A stretch of 64,000 bases of DNA from CAWDNM01 sp964521195 (GCA_964521195.1 CAZFRE010000001.1:558001-622000); one strand, 5' to 3'; positions 8,402-18,081 are shown, numbered from the stretch's first letter. Numbers and translations: made by a program. Notes: a model not told the origin generated them from the sequence alone.

Positions 8402-10654
8402 GTGAATCGCAGCACATTCCCTCGGCGCCAGCGCGCGTTGTTGTCGCGTATCACGGCCAGCGCACTGCTTGCGGCGGCGTTCGTGGTGCCGACGGTGTCG
8501 GCAGCCGGTGCCTACCCGACGTTCCGCTTCTCCGGCGCGGGCTACGGCCACGGCATCGGCCTGTCACAGTACGGTGCACGCGGCTACGCAGCGACCGGCA
8601 GGTCCGGCGCTTGGATCGTGAGCCACTACTTTCCGGGGACGGCGCTCGCCAAGCCCGCGAGCAAGACCGTCCGCGTCAACCTCGACCCTGCGGCCGAGTA
8701 CACGAGTTCGTCGGACGCGCACAACGCCGGGTTCACGGCGACATCGTGGCGCATTCGTGCGGGCTGGTCCGGCATGGGCATAGCGCTCAACGCCGGCGCG
8801 ACCCTGCCGGACTCTCGTTCGCCGTACTCCTTCAAGGTCTCGTCGGGCAAGGTGGCGGTGTCCGACAAGGACGGGAAGGCGGTGGCAGGCAGCCCCTTCT
8901 CGGGGACGGTCGTCGTGACGATGGCCGGTACGAAATCGCCGGCGCTGCTGCAGGTGGTCGGACGATCCGGCCCGTTCAAGGTGAGCTCCGCGGCGTCGTC
9001 GACTGACATACGCTACCGGGGCGAACTGCTCGTGAGCACCGACGGCTCGAGGCTCAAGCTGCTCAATCGGCTGCCCATGGAGAGCTACCTGTACGGTGTG
9101 GTTCCTCGCGAAAGCCCCGCGACGTGGCACAAGGAGGCGCTCAAGGCGCAGTCGATCGTCGCTCGTTCCTACGCGTACGCCGGCAATTCGGAGTTGTACT
9201 GCAACACGCGAAGCCAGATGTACAACGGGCACTCGCGCGGAGCCCGCACCGATCCTGTCGCGCACGAGTACTCACAGACCAACGATGCTGTGAAGTCGAC
9301 CGCCGGTACCTGTGTGACGTACGGCGGCGAGGTGGTCTCGACGTACTTCAGCGCGTCATCGGGCGGGTACACGGCGAACAAGGTGGACGTGTGGGGCGGG
9401 AGTGAGATCGCCTACCTGAAGGGAGTGCCCGATCCGTACGGCAAGGGCTCGTTCGACCCGTGGGCGTCCCAGCCCACCTTGGACGGCATGGAGCTCGCGG
9501 CACGTATCGCGCCGCGGATCACGGGCGAGCCGTCGGGCGCCGGCGGCTCGGTGTACGTGAGCAGCTTGGACATCGATCACGCGTGGCCGACCGGCTTCGC
9601 GCGTTCGGTGAGGGTGAAGTGGTCGGACGGAACGACCGATGAGGTGGGCGCATCCACGTGGAAATCGGCGCTGGGCCTGCCGAGCACCAAGTTCTACTCC
9701 AACGCGTACGGCAACCGCGTCGGCAACTCGACCGCGAGTGCGCGTTCGGTGGCCGCGTCCAAGATCGCCTTCTCGGCGGCGTCGGAGTCGGACTGCGTCA
9801 TCGTCGTCAATGCTGACGACGGGCGGTTCACCAACGCGGTGCTCGGTGCCGCGTTCTCGGGCGTCGCGCGGGGGCCCGTGTTGCTTGTGCACGAGAAGTC
9901 GGTTCCCAGCGCGGTGGCATCCGAGATCAAGCGGCTGCGCCCCCGCAAGGCGTACATCATCGGCTCCACCGCATCCGTGTCGACGACCGTGGCGCGCAAG
10001 GTCGCCGCGCTTGGGCCGTCAGTGGTGCGGCTTTCCGGCAAGGATCGCTACGAGACGAGCGCGGTCGTCGCGCGCAAGGCCCGCGCGCTCGGCGCGAGCA
10101 GTACTCGTGCGGTCATCGTGTCCGACGAGTCGTACCGGACGGGGGCCGTCGCGGCCGCGATCGCGGGCGGCTCCAAGCGCCCGCTGCTCATGACCGCGAA
10201 GGGCTCGCTGTCCTCACCGGTCGCGCGCGCGCTCGACGACCTCCGAATCACTGCGACCTACGTTGTGGGCCCCGAGTCCACCATCTCGACCTCGACCATA
10301 GCGTCGGTGGTCGCCCGAACCGGCGAGAGCGCACCTGTCAGGTGGTTCGGGCGGTCGGGCGACACGTACGAACTCGCCGTCGAGGGTGCCGAATACGCAC
10401 TCGATTCGCTCGGGTTCGCGCCCACGACCGTGTTCGCTCCGTCGCGCTACTCGATGCCTGACGCGGTCATCTCGGCGGGGCTGTCGTCTGCCACCAAGCG
10501 ACCGTTCGTGTACGCGAGCACGTACACACCGCCGGATGCGACGGTCGGGTTCCTGTCGGCGCACCGTTCCGGGATCAAGAAGGTGACCGTGGTCGGCAAG
10601 CGGACCACGGTCGGCCTCGCGCCCGCGATGGAGCTGCGCAGCGTCGCGTACTAG
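8402..10654 (+). CDS. SpoIID/LytB-domain protein with C-terminal CWB2 repeats
   Basis: Secreted wall protein, 750 aa from the GTG at 8402. It has a signal peptide (ALLSRITASALLAAAFVV), an N-terminal motif YGHGIGLSQYGARGYA, a SpoIID domain (about 200-380) with YLYGVVPRESPATWHKEALKAQ and SRSYAY-like core, and three CWB2 repeats from about residue 445 (for example VVRLSGKDRYETSAVVARKA). SpoIID is a lytic transglycosylase acting on stem-less glycan in spore formers; in non-sporing actinobacteria the role is amidase enhancement or wall remodelling. The GTG start has GGGAGAGG (8387-8394) seven bases ahead, better than the ATG at 8375. Confidence 0.87.
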   Translation: MNRSTFPRRQRALLSRITASALLAAAFVVPTVSAAGAYPTFRFSGAGYGHGIGLSQYGARGYAATGRSGAWIVSHYFPGTALAKPASKTVRVNLDPAAEYTSSSDAHNAGFTATSWRIRAGWSGMGIALNAGATLPDSRSPYSFKVSSGKVAVSDKDGKAVAGSPFSGTVVVTMAGTKSPALLQVVGRSGPFKVSSAASSTDIRYRGELLVSTDGSRLKLLNRLPMESYLYGVVPRESPATWHKEALKAQSIVARSYAYAGNSELYCNTRSQMYNGHSRGARTDPVAHEYSQTNDAVKSTAGTCVTYGGEVVSTYFSASSGGYTANKVDVWGGSEIAYLKGVPDPYGKGSFDPWASQPTLDGMELAARIAPRITGEPSGAGGSVYVSSLDIDHAWPTGFARSVRVKWSDGTTDEVGASTWKSALGLPSTKFYSNAYGNRVGNSTASARSVAASKIAFSAASESDCVIVVNADDGRFTNAVLGAAFSGVARGPVLLVHEKSVPSAVASEIKRLRPRKAYIIGSTASVSTTVARKVAALGPSVVRLSGKDRYETSAVVARKARALGASSTRAVIVSDESYRTGAVAAAIAGGSKRPLLMTAKGSLSSPVARALDDLRITATYVVGPESTISTSTIASVVARTGESAPVRWFGRSGDTYELAVEGAEYALDSLGFAPTTVFAPSRYSMPDAVISAGLSSATKRPFVYASTYTPPDATVGFLSAHRSGIKKVTVVGKRTTVGLAPAMELRSVAY

Positions 10655-10670
10655 CGCGTGCCGCGACGGG

Positions 10671-10720
10671 CATAATCACGAGCGAGCAGCCATCCCGGCG
10701 TGCCGCGCTGGCGGCACGCC
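10671..10720 (+). promoter_or_regulatory. pnp promoter -10 and 5'-leader hairpin
   Basis: CATAAT (10671-10676) is a good -10. About 20 bases later comes a perfect 10-bp stem, GGCGTGCCGC (10697-10706) / GCGGCACGCC (10711-10720), with the loop GCTG. The stem lies in the leader, ten bases before the AGGAG of pnp. It may also act as the terminator of the spoIID-like gene for read-through transcripts. Confidence 0.5.
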
Positions 10721-10739
10721 ACTCATGCGAGGAGCGAGT

Positions 10740-11552
10740 ATGCCCGACGACTTCGTGATTCCGGTTCCGCCCGCGTTGACCTCGGTTCCGCCGGTCGATG
10801 TCGCGCTCATCTTGGGCTCGGGCCTTGCGGGCCTGGCAGACATCGTCGAGGACGCCTCCGTGGTCGCCTACGACGACATCGAGGGGTTCCCGCGGCCGGA
10901 GCGCGAGGTCGTGGGTCACGCCGGGCGACTTGTGTTCGGGACGCTCTCGGGAGTCCGGGTCGCCGTGTTCCAAGGGCGGATCCATCGGTACCAGGGGTTC
11001 TCGGCGAGGGAGGTCTCCTACCCGGTGCGCCTGTCGCACGCGCTCGGTGCGCGCACGCTCGTCGTCACGAACGCCGCCGGTGGGATCGCGCCGGCGCTCG
11101 GCGTGGGCGACGTCGTGCTCATCAGCGACCACATCAACCTGCTGGGGGATAGCCCGCTCGTGGGCTGGCCCGGGCCGCAGGGCGGCAACCCGTTCGTGCC
11201 GATGCGCGATGCCTACGACCCGGAGCTGCGCGAGATCGCACTGCTGGCGGCCGCCGAGTCGGGCACGCCGCTCGTACCGCGCGGCACCTACGCCGGGCTG
11301 CTCGGGCCCACGTACGAAACGCCCGCGGAGGTGGCGTACCTGCGCGCGATCGGTGCCGACATCGTTGGCATGTCGACGGTTCCTGAAGTGATCGCCGCCC
11401 GAGCTTTGGGGATGCGTGTCCTCGGCATGTCGCTCGTCACGAACGTAGCCGCCGGCGTGGGCCTCGATCACGCTGAAGTGCTCGAGGCCGGACGGGTCGC
11501 GGCGCTCCGAATGCAGTCACTCGCACTTGCTATACTGGCGCGGTTGCCGTAG
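10740..11552 (+). CDS. punA: purine nucleoside phosphorylase (trimeric type)
   Basis: Cytosolic phosphorolysis of purine (deoxy)nucleosides to base and (deoxy)ribose-1-phosphate. 270 aa. Visible family motifs are ILGSGLAGLA (phosphate loop), VAVFQGRIHRYQG, VVTNAAGGI, GTYAGLLGPTYETPAE and VGMSTVPEVIAARALG followed by MSLVTN; the Asn of that last motif marks 6-oxopurine (inosine/guanosine) specificity rather than the Asp of MTA phosphorylase. AGGAG (10730-10734) sets the ATG at 10740. The next genes are ahcY and mtnA, which suggests a role in clearing nucleosides derived from S-adenosylmethionine. Confidence 0.9.
   Translation: MPDDFVIPVPPALTSVPPVDVALILGSGLAGLADIVEDASVVAYDDIEGFPRPEREVVGHAGRLVFGTLSGVRVAVFQGRIHRYQGFSAREVSYPVRLSHALGARTLVVTNAAGGIAPALGVGDVVLISDHINLLGDSPLVGWPGPQGGNPFVPMRDAYDPELREIALLAAAESGTPLVPRGTYAGLLGPTYETPAEVAYLRAIGADIVGMSTVPEVIAARALGMRVLGMSLVTNVAAGVGLDHAEVLEAGRVAALRMQSLALAILARLP
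11531..11536 (+). promoter_or_regulatory. -10 element of ahcY inside the end of pnp
   Basis: TATACT 68 bases upstream of the ahcY ATG, within the last codons of pnp. It would give ahcY-mtnA an internal promoter. Confidence 0.5.
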
Positions 11553-11604
11553 CGCGAGCAGCCCACCCGGGCGCTCGCTTGATCGATTGTTGAGGAGTCG
11601 GATC

Positions 11605-12864
11605 ATGGATCATCACGTCAAGGACCTTGGCCTCGCCGCGGCCGGCAAGGCACGCATAGAGTGGGCCGACGCCGACATGCCGGTGCTCGCCACCATCCGC
11701 GAGCGCTTCGAGGCCGAGAAGCCGCTCGACGGCATCCGCATCAGCGCCTGCCTGCACGTCACCACAGAGACCGCGAACCTCATGCGCACGCTCAAGGCCG
11801 GTGGCGCTGACATCGTCCTGTGCGCGAGCAACCCGCTGTCGACCCAGGACGACGTCGCCGCTGCGCTCGTCGCCGAGTACGGCATCCGCACCTACGCGAT
11901 CAAGGGCGAGGACACCGAGACCTACTACAGCCACATTGACTCGGCGATCGCGCACAAGCCGCAGATGACGATGGACGACGGCGCCGACGTGGTCGGTCGC
12001 ATCCACGCCGAGCAGCCCGAGATGCTCGAGTACATCATCGGCGGCACCGAGGAGACCACCACGGGCGTCATCCGTCTGGCCGCGATGGCCGCCGACGGGA
12101 TGCTGAAGTACCCGATCATGGCCGTGAACGAGGCCAAGACCAAGCACCTCTTCGACAACCGCTATGGCACCGGCCAGTCCACGCTCGACGGCATCATCCG
12201 TGCGACCAACCGCCTGCTCGCCGGCCGCACCCTTGTCGTCTCCGGCTACGGCTGGTGCGGGCGCGGCATCGCGATGCGTGCCTCGGGCATGGGCGCCAAC
12301 GTCATCGTGCTCGAGGTCGATCCGCTCAAGGCGCTCGAGGCTGTCATGGACGGCTACCGCGTCATGCCCGCCGTCGAGGCCGCCAAGGTCTGCGACGTGT
12401 GGGTCACAGTCACCGGGGACCTCAACGTCATCGACGGCGACTCGTTCGCCGTGATGAAGGACGGCGCCATCATCTGCAACTCCGGCCACTTCAACGCCGA
12501 GATCAACATCCCCACACTGCGCGAGATGTCGGTCTCCAAGCGCGAGGTCCGTCCGCTCGTCGAGGAGTTCACGATGGCCGATGGTCGTCGCATCTACCTG
12601 CTCGCGGACGGACGCCTCGTGAACCTGTCGTGCGCCGAGGGCCATCCGGCCAACGTCATGGACATGAGCTTCGCGAACCAGGCACTCGCCGCCGAGTACA
12701 TGGTGAAGAACTGCGCCGAGATGAAGCCCGGCGTGTACGACGTGCCCGAGGACATCGACAACGGCATCGCCGCGCTCAAGCTTCAGACGCTCGGTGTTTC
12801 GATCGACACCCTCACTCCCGAGCAGGCCAAGTACCTCGCCAGCTGGCAGGAAGGCACGGTCTAG
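11605..12864 (+). CDS. ahcY: adenosylhomocysteinase
   Basis: NAD-dependent, reversible hydrolysis of S-adenosylhomocysteine to adenosine and homocysteine; removes the product inhibitor of methyltransferases. 419 aa, the short form lacking the roughly 40-residue insertion of many bacterial and plant enzymes. Motifs: ISACLHVTTETANLMRTL, DIVLCASNPLSTQDDVAAAL, VNEAKTKHLFDNRYGTGQST, the NAD fold VVSGYGWCGRGIAMRA, and ICNSGHFNAEI. TGAGGAGT (11591-11598) precedes the ATG. It is followed four bases later by mtnA, forming a SAM by-product unit. Confidence 0.95.
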   Translation: MDHHVKDLGLAAAGKARIEWADADMPVLATIRERFEAEKPLDGIRISACLHVTTETANLMRTLKAGGADIVLCASNPLSTQDDVAAALVAEYGIRTYAIKGEDTETYYSHIDSAIAHKPQMTMDDGADVVGRIHAEQPEMLEYIIGGTEETTTGVIRLAAMAADGMLKYPIMAVNEAKTKHLFDNRYGTGQSTLDGIIRATNRLLAGRTLVVSGYGWCGRGIAMRASGMGANVIVLEVDPLKALEAVMDGYRVMPAVEAAKVCDVWVTVTGDLNVIDGDSFAVMKDGAIICNSGHFNAEINIPTLREMSVSKREVRPLVEEFTMADGRRIYLLADGRLVNLSCAEGHPANVMDMSFANQALAAEYMVKNCAEMKPGVYDVPEDIDNGIAALKLQTLGVSIDTLTPEQAKYLASWQEGTV

Positions 12865-12868
12865 CATC

Positions 12869-14209
<1,341 letters not shown>

Positions 14210-14219
14210 TCCGCTTCCG

Positions 14220-15137
14220 ATGACGGCCACCGCCCTCGCGACGACGATCCTCGGATTCACTGCGATCGTCGCCGTGGGGGCGGCGTTGCGCTTGGCCGGA
14301 GTCCTTCGCCCAGAAGACGCCCGCCCGATCAACTCGGTGATCATTTACGTCGGATTACCGGCGTTCATCTTCAATGCCGTCCACGGCGCGACCTTGCGTG
14401 CGGACCTGTGGGGTGTGGTCGCCGTCTCCTGGGCGGTCTTCGCGGTGATGCTCGGTCTCGGATGGCTCGTCGCGCGCGCTCTCAAGCTTCCGCGACCGCT
14501 GGCCGGCGGCTTCATCATCGCGACCGCGCTCGGCAACACCGGCTACATCGGCTATCCGATCACGCAGGCATTGCTCGGTGCCACGGAACTGCCCGAGGCG
14601 ATCTTCTACGATGTGTTCGGCACGGTGGGCGCGCTCGTGTTCGTGGGGCTGCTCGTCGCGCAACGATTCGGAGACAACGACGAGGCGCACGTGAACCCGC
14701 TGCGCGAGCTCGTCACCTTCCCGGCGGTGATCGCGCTCGCGGCCGCTCTGCTGCTGCGTGCGGTACCGATTCCGGAAGTGGTCAGTTCCGGGTTGGGACT
14801 GCTTGCGAACATGGTCGCGCCGCTCATCATGCTGTCGGTGGGGCTCTCGTTGCGGTTCACCACGCTCGGCCGTGCGGCGGGGCCGCTCGCGTTGCTCACG
14901 GCCTTGCGGCTGTTCGTGGCGCCCGCGATCGCGCTCGGCATCGGGCTGATCGTGCTCGGGCCCGGACTTCCGCTGCGTGTTGCCGTGCTTGAGGCGGGCA
15001 TGCCGGCGATGATGCTCACGCTCGTCGTGGGTGAGCGGTTTGGGCTCGACACCGACTTCATCGCGTCGGCGATCTTCGTGACGACGGCGGCCTCGGCGGT
15101 CGCGTTGCCGCTCGTGCAGCTGCTCGCCTTCGGGTAG
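14220..15137 (+). CDS. AEC (auxin efflux carrier) family transporter
   Basis: Integral membrane permease of the AEC family, 305 aa, with about ten hydrophobic segments in the usual 5+5 arrangement. Family marks are the N-terminal VGLPAFIFNAVHG, the GNTGYIGYPITQALLG crossover motif in the first half and MPAMMLTLVVGERFGLD in the second. AEC carriers move organic acids, amino acids or other small anions, but the substrate cannot be read from the sequence. It starts ten bases after the mtnA stop, so it may belong to that transcript and export or import a salvage-related compound. Confidence 0.85.
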   Translation: MTATALATTILGFTAIVAVGAALRLAGVLRPEDARPINSVIIYVGLPAFIFNAVHGATLRADLWGVVAVSWAVFAVMLGLGWLVARALKLPRPLAGGFIIATALGNTGYIGYPITQALLGATELPEAIFYDVFGTVGALVFVGLLVAQRFGDNDEAHVNPLRELVTFPAVIALAAALLLRAVPIPEVVSSGLGLLANMVAPLIMLSVGLSLRFTTLGRAAGPLALLTALRLFVAPAIALGIGLIVLGPGLPLRVAVLEAGMPAMMLTLVVGERFGLDTDFIASAIFVTTAASAVALPLVQLLAFG

Positions 15138-15178
15138 CAGCCGACGGCTACCAGCCGATGCGCCGGGACAGGCGGCGG

Positions 15179-15853
15179 ATGGGACTACTCGACGACATCG
15201 CGGAGCTGCTCTTTCCCACACACTGCTGTGGCTGTGAGCTACCGGGTGCCGTGCTGTGCGACGAGTGCCACGCATCTCTGCCAAGGATCGACCCTGCGGG
15301 CGCGTGCCCGCGGTGTGGTGCTCCTTACGGACGGCTCACGTGCACGGAGTGCTGGAACCGTGAGTGGGCCTTCTCGGCGGCACTCGCGCTCGGCGAGTTC
15401 GAGGCCCCGCTCTCGCGCGCGGTAGTGCTGCACAAAGATGCGGGGGAGCGACGGCTGGCCGCCGTACTCGGTTCGCTCCTCGCCGATGAGATCGCGCGCG
15501 AGTGGGACGGGTGGGCTGAGGCGGTGACCTATATCCCGGCGACCCGGGCGGCGCTCAAGCGGCGTGGGTTCGACCACGGCCGCGCGATTGCGGGCTCGAT
15601 CGGGGAGCGCCTCGGATTGCCGCTCGCTGAGATGCTTTCGCGCTCCGCAGCACGTGACCAGCGCTCGCTCGGTCGCATCGCGCGCGCGGCGAACACCGCA
15701 GGCACCTTCTCGGCGACGGGGATCGCACCGGCGCGCGTGCTGCTCACCGACGACGTGTTCACTACCGGCGCGACATTCGACGCGGCGGCAGCGGTGCTGC
15801 TCGAGGCCGGTGCGCGCGAGGTGCGTGTCGCTGCGGTCGCCCGCACGTGGTGA
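15179..15853 (+). CDS. comFC: ComF family phosphoribosyltransferase-like protein
   Basis: 224 aa from the ATG at 15179 (an ATG at 15158 is also in frame; neither has a strong ribosome-binding site). It has an N-terminal zinc ribbon (CCGCELPGAVLCDEC and CPRCGAPYGRLTCTEC) and a type I PRT domain with the PRPP loop VLLTDDVFTTGAT and the RRGFDHGRAIAGSI block. ComFC is needed for DNA uptake in naturally competent bacteria; its biochemical reaction is not established. It lies at the head of the comFC-hpf-secA-prfB backbone seen in many Gram-positive bacteria and is followed 38 bases later by the promoter of a structured RNA. Confidence 0.88.
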   Translation: MGLLDDIAELLFPTHCCGCELPGAVLCDECHASLPRIDPAGACPRCGAPYGRLTCTECWNREWAFSAALALGEFEAPLSRAVVLHKDAGERRLAAVLGSLLADEIAREWDGWAEAVTYIPATRAALKRRGFDHGRAIAGSIGERLGLPLAEMLSRSAARDQRSLGRIARAANTAGTFSATGIAPARVLLTDDVFTTGATFDAAAAVLLEAGAREVRVAAVARTW

Positions 15854-15890
15854 CGGGTCCTCGGCGGGCCGGGGCCCCTCGGCTGCATGC

Positions 15891-15896
15891 TAGAAT
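15891..15896 (+). promoter_or_regulatory. -10 element of the comFC-linked ncRNA
   Basis: TAGAAT. The first paired base of the RNA's closing helix (15904) is seven bases downstream, which is where transcription should start. Confidence 0.65.
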
Positions 15897-15903
15897 CGTC
15901 CAC

Positions 15904-16149
15904 GTTCCCGCCCGGGTCTGTGGTTGCGGGCGCGCAAGCGCCCTAGTCCATGGTAGATGCGGCCGAAAGGATCCACGTAAACCGTCGGTTCGCCGGCGGC
16001 GAGCATGGCGCGTCTTAGGGGTAAGTCGTACCGTCCGATGAAAGCCGCATACCGCGGCTTCGGGCGAGAGGGCCGGTAGTGAGATCACATCAAGCGGAAG
16101 CTCCGGTATGCGAGTGTGGGGTCAAAGACCAGGTCAGCCGGGCGGGAGC
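15904..16149 (+). ncRNA. structured non-coding RNA, probable raiA-motif RNA
   Basis: About 246 nt closed by a 12-bp helix: GTTCCCGCCCGG (15904-15915) with CCGGGCGGGAGC (16138-16149), one G-U pair. Inside are a 6-bp hairpin with a GCAA tetraloop (15928-15943), a 7-bp hairpin with a UUCG tetraloop (15982-15999) and a 7-bp hairpin (16042-16060). The stretch has no credible ORF and accounts for most of the 323-base gap between comFC and the next gene. raiA-motif RNAs are known as ~200-nt RNAs of Firmicutes and Actinobacteria found near comFC and raiA (hpf); both genes flank this position on the conserved backbone. The name rests on context and architecture, not on an alignment. Its function in bacteria is not settled. 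Confidence 0.7.
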
Positions 16150-16176
16150 ACCGACACCTGAGAGGGAAGGGGCGTC

Positions 16177-17052
16177 ATGAGGCAGCTTGGACGGGCGGGC
16201 GTGCTACTGGGCGTCGCGTTGGCCGCGACCGTCGCGCTGAGTGCGGTCGGCTGCTCACAGCCGAAAGAGCCCGAGCTGCAGCCGAAGGTGACGCCGCCCG
16301 CCGTGCAGGAAGCGGGCGTGCTGAAGGCGGGCGTCGATCTGGAGTACCCGCCCTTCGCCGGGACCGACAGCGGCCAGCAGGCCGGACTCGATATCGATGT
16401 CGCCGCGGCGCTGGCCGAGAGGCTCGGCCTCAAGGTCGTCTACGTCCAGGTGCCGGCGTCGGATGCCGCCACTGCGCTTGCGGGCGGCGGCGTCGACGTG
16501 GTGCTGTCGGTGCCGTTCTCGGCAGAGGCCGTGTCGAACGTCTCGCTCGCGGGCAGCTATGCCTCGGACGCCCCAGCGTTGTTCATCGCCACTGAAAGCA
16601 CGGCGCCGGTCGAGCCCACCATGACGGTGATGACCCTGCCCGAGCCACCCGCCAAGGTGGGCGTGCAGAAGGGCTCCGAGGCGTACTGGCGCCTCTCGCG
16701 CGACATCGGTGAGGAGAGCCTGACGCTCTACCCGACGTTGCGCGCCGCTCTCGAAGCTCTTGCGGCCGGTGAGGTGCCGGTCGTCGCGGGCGATGCACTG
16801 GTGGGCGCGTACATAGCCCGCGACCTGCCGAAGGTACATCTCGCCGGGCAGCTTCAGAGCGCGACGCTGCTGGGTATCGCCGTAGCGCCCGAGAACTCCT
16901 CGCTGTCCGAGGCGACTCGAGAGGCGCTCGATGGGCTGGCCGCCGATGGCGTGCTCGATGCGATCCGGCTCAAGTGGGTCGGTGACCTCGCCAAGCTCAA
17001 GGTCGATGCAGCCGACGAGGCGAGCGAAGCGAGCGCCACGACAGAGCCGTAG
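16177..17052 (+). CDS. extracellular solute-binding lipoprotein, amino-acid family (SBP_bac_3)
   Basis: 291 aa lipoprotein. Signal peptide with lipobox ending at C26 (ALSAVGC), a Pro-rich tether, then a periplasmic-binding fold of the polar amino-acid family: GVLKAGVDLEYPPFAGTD, GLDIDVAAALAERLGLKVVYVQ, and AGGGVDVVLSVPFS. The usual signature after the first strand (F.P) is kept, but the ligand-contact ITxER block of the neighbouring paralogue is replaced, so the ligand may differ or binding may be lost. ATG 16177 follows GAGAGGGAAGGGG. It precedes a second binding lipoprotein and the ABC transporter genes. Confidence 0.82.
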   Translation: MRQLGRAGVLLGVALAATVALSAVGCSQPKEPELQPKVTPPAVQEAGVLKAGVDLEYPPFAGTDSGQQAGLDIDVAAALAERLGLKVVYVQVPASDAATALAGGGVDVVLSVPFSAEAVSNVSLAGSYASDAPALFIATESTAPVEPTMTVMTLPEPPAKVGVQKGSEAYWRLSRDIGEESLTLYPTLRAALEALAAGEVPVVAGDALVGAYIARDLPKVHLAGQLQSATLLGIAVAPENSSLSEATREALDGLAADGVLDAIRLKWVGDLAKLKVDAADEASEASATTEP

Positions 17053-17141
17053 GGTGCGCGCGTTTGTGTATCGAACGAACGGCGCGTCATGCTTGCATCG
17101 AAGCTGGTCTGCATACGATTACGCGCGCTTTGAATAGGCGT

Positions 17142-17177
17142 GCGCAACTATTTGCGCTTGCAGAATCGGTGTATGAT
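17142..17177 (+). promoter_or_regulatory. promoter with overlapping inverted-repeat operator
   Basis: TATGAT (17172-17177) is a good -10. Upstream is a perfect inverted repeat GCGCAA-CTAT-TTGCGC (17142-17157) whose right half occupies the -35 region. The surrounding 120 bases are AT-richer than the rest of the window. A second possible pair, TTGCAT (17093) and TACGAT (17114), lies further upstream. A repressor bound to the repeat would block the promoter of the binding-protein gene. Confidence 0.5.
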
Positions 17178-17256
17178 TATGCACCGTAGGTTAGGGGAGA
17201 GCGCGTCAGCCGAGACCCGGCGCGCGCAGTCTAGTCGGAAACGACGAGGAGGAATG

Positions 17257-18081
17257 ATGCAGAAGGCTCGTAAGATCACTGGGCTCCTGCTCGTACTCGC
17301 GATGGTTGCCGTTCTTGTGGCACTCGCGGGCTGCGGCTCGAGCACCGAAACGCCGGCCGCCACCACTCCGGAGCCCGCAGCTGAGGCGCCGGCCGATCTG
17401 AAGCTCGTGAACCCGGGCGTCCTCACGATCGGCTCGGACACGTCATTCCCGCCGTTCGAGTCGATGAACGGTGACGTCGCCGAGGGCTTCGATGTCGACC
17501 TCATGGCTGCCATCGCCAAGGAGATGGGCCTCGAGTCCAAGTTCCAGACCGAGGGCTTCGATACCCTCATCCCGACGGTCAAGGCCGGCGGCAAGTTCGA
17601 CATCATCGCGTCCGCGATGACCATCACCGACGAGCGCAAGCAGGAGATCTCCTTCTCCGAGCCCTACATCGACTCCAACCAGTCGATCGCCGTCCGCAAG
17701 GACTTCGAGTTCAAGGACGAGTCCAGCCTTGCTGGCAAGAAGGTCGGCTGCCAGGCCGGCACCACCGGTCTTGACTGGGCCAAGGAGAACCTCAAGGACG
17801 CGAAGATCGTCGAGTTCAAGACCGCGACCGATGCCCTCAACTCCCTGCAGGCCGGCAATGTCGACGCTGTCGTCAACGACCTGCCTGTGACCGCCTACCT
17901 CGTCCTCGACGAGTCCAAGGGTCTGGTCATCGCCAAGGAGATTCCGACGGGCGAGCAGTACGGCTTCGGCGTGAGCCAGGACAACCCTGAGCTCCTTGCG
18001 GCTCTCAACGAGGCTCTTGCGAAGGTCCGCGCCAGCGGCGAGTACGACACCATCTACGCCAAGTGGTTCGGCGCCAAGTAG
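17257..18081 (+). CDS. polar amino-acid ABC transporter substrate-binding lipoprotein
   Basis: 274 aa, SBP family 3. Signal peptide with lipobox LALAGC, lipid-anchored at C26, a Thr/Pro/Ala-rich tether, then GVLTIGSDTSFPPFESMNG, GFDVDLMAAIAKEMGL, IIASAMTITDERKQEISFSEPYI and the closing NPELLAALNEALAKVRASGEYDTIYAKWFG. These match glutamine/lysine/arginine/histidine binding proteins; the exact ligand is not predictable. GAGGAGG (17246-17252) favours the second of two tandem ATGs. The next genes encode the permease and ATPase, and a strong hairpin between them probably keeps the binding protein in excess. Confidence 0.92.
   Translation: MQKARKITGLLLVLAMVAVLVALAGCGSSTETPAATTPEPAAEAPADLKLVNPGVLTIGSDTSFPPFESMNGDVAEGFDVDLMAAIAKEMGLESKFQTEGFDTLIPTVKAGGKFDIIASAMTITDERKQEISFSEPYIDSNQSIAVRKDFEFKDESSLAGKKVGCQAGTTGLDWAKENLKDAKIVEFKTATDALNSLQAGNVDAVVNDLPVTAYLVLDESKGLVIAKEIPTGEQYGFGVSQDNPELLAALNEALAKVRASGEYDTIYAKWFGAK

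Noticed and set aside
15950..16018. 22-codon ORF (MVDAAERIHVNRR...) in the comFC-SBP gap
   Set aside because: No ribosome-binding site and it overlaps the hairpins of the structured RNA.
16125..16155. Similarity of ACCAGGTCAG...GGGAGC to the SRP RNA tip
   Set aside because: The GGAA tetraloop and the GGAAG..AGCAGC side are missing, and these bases form the closing helix of the comFC-linked RNA.
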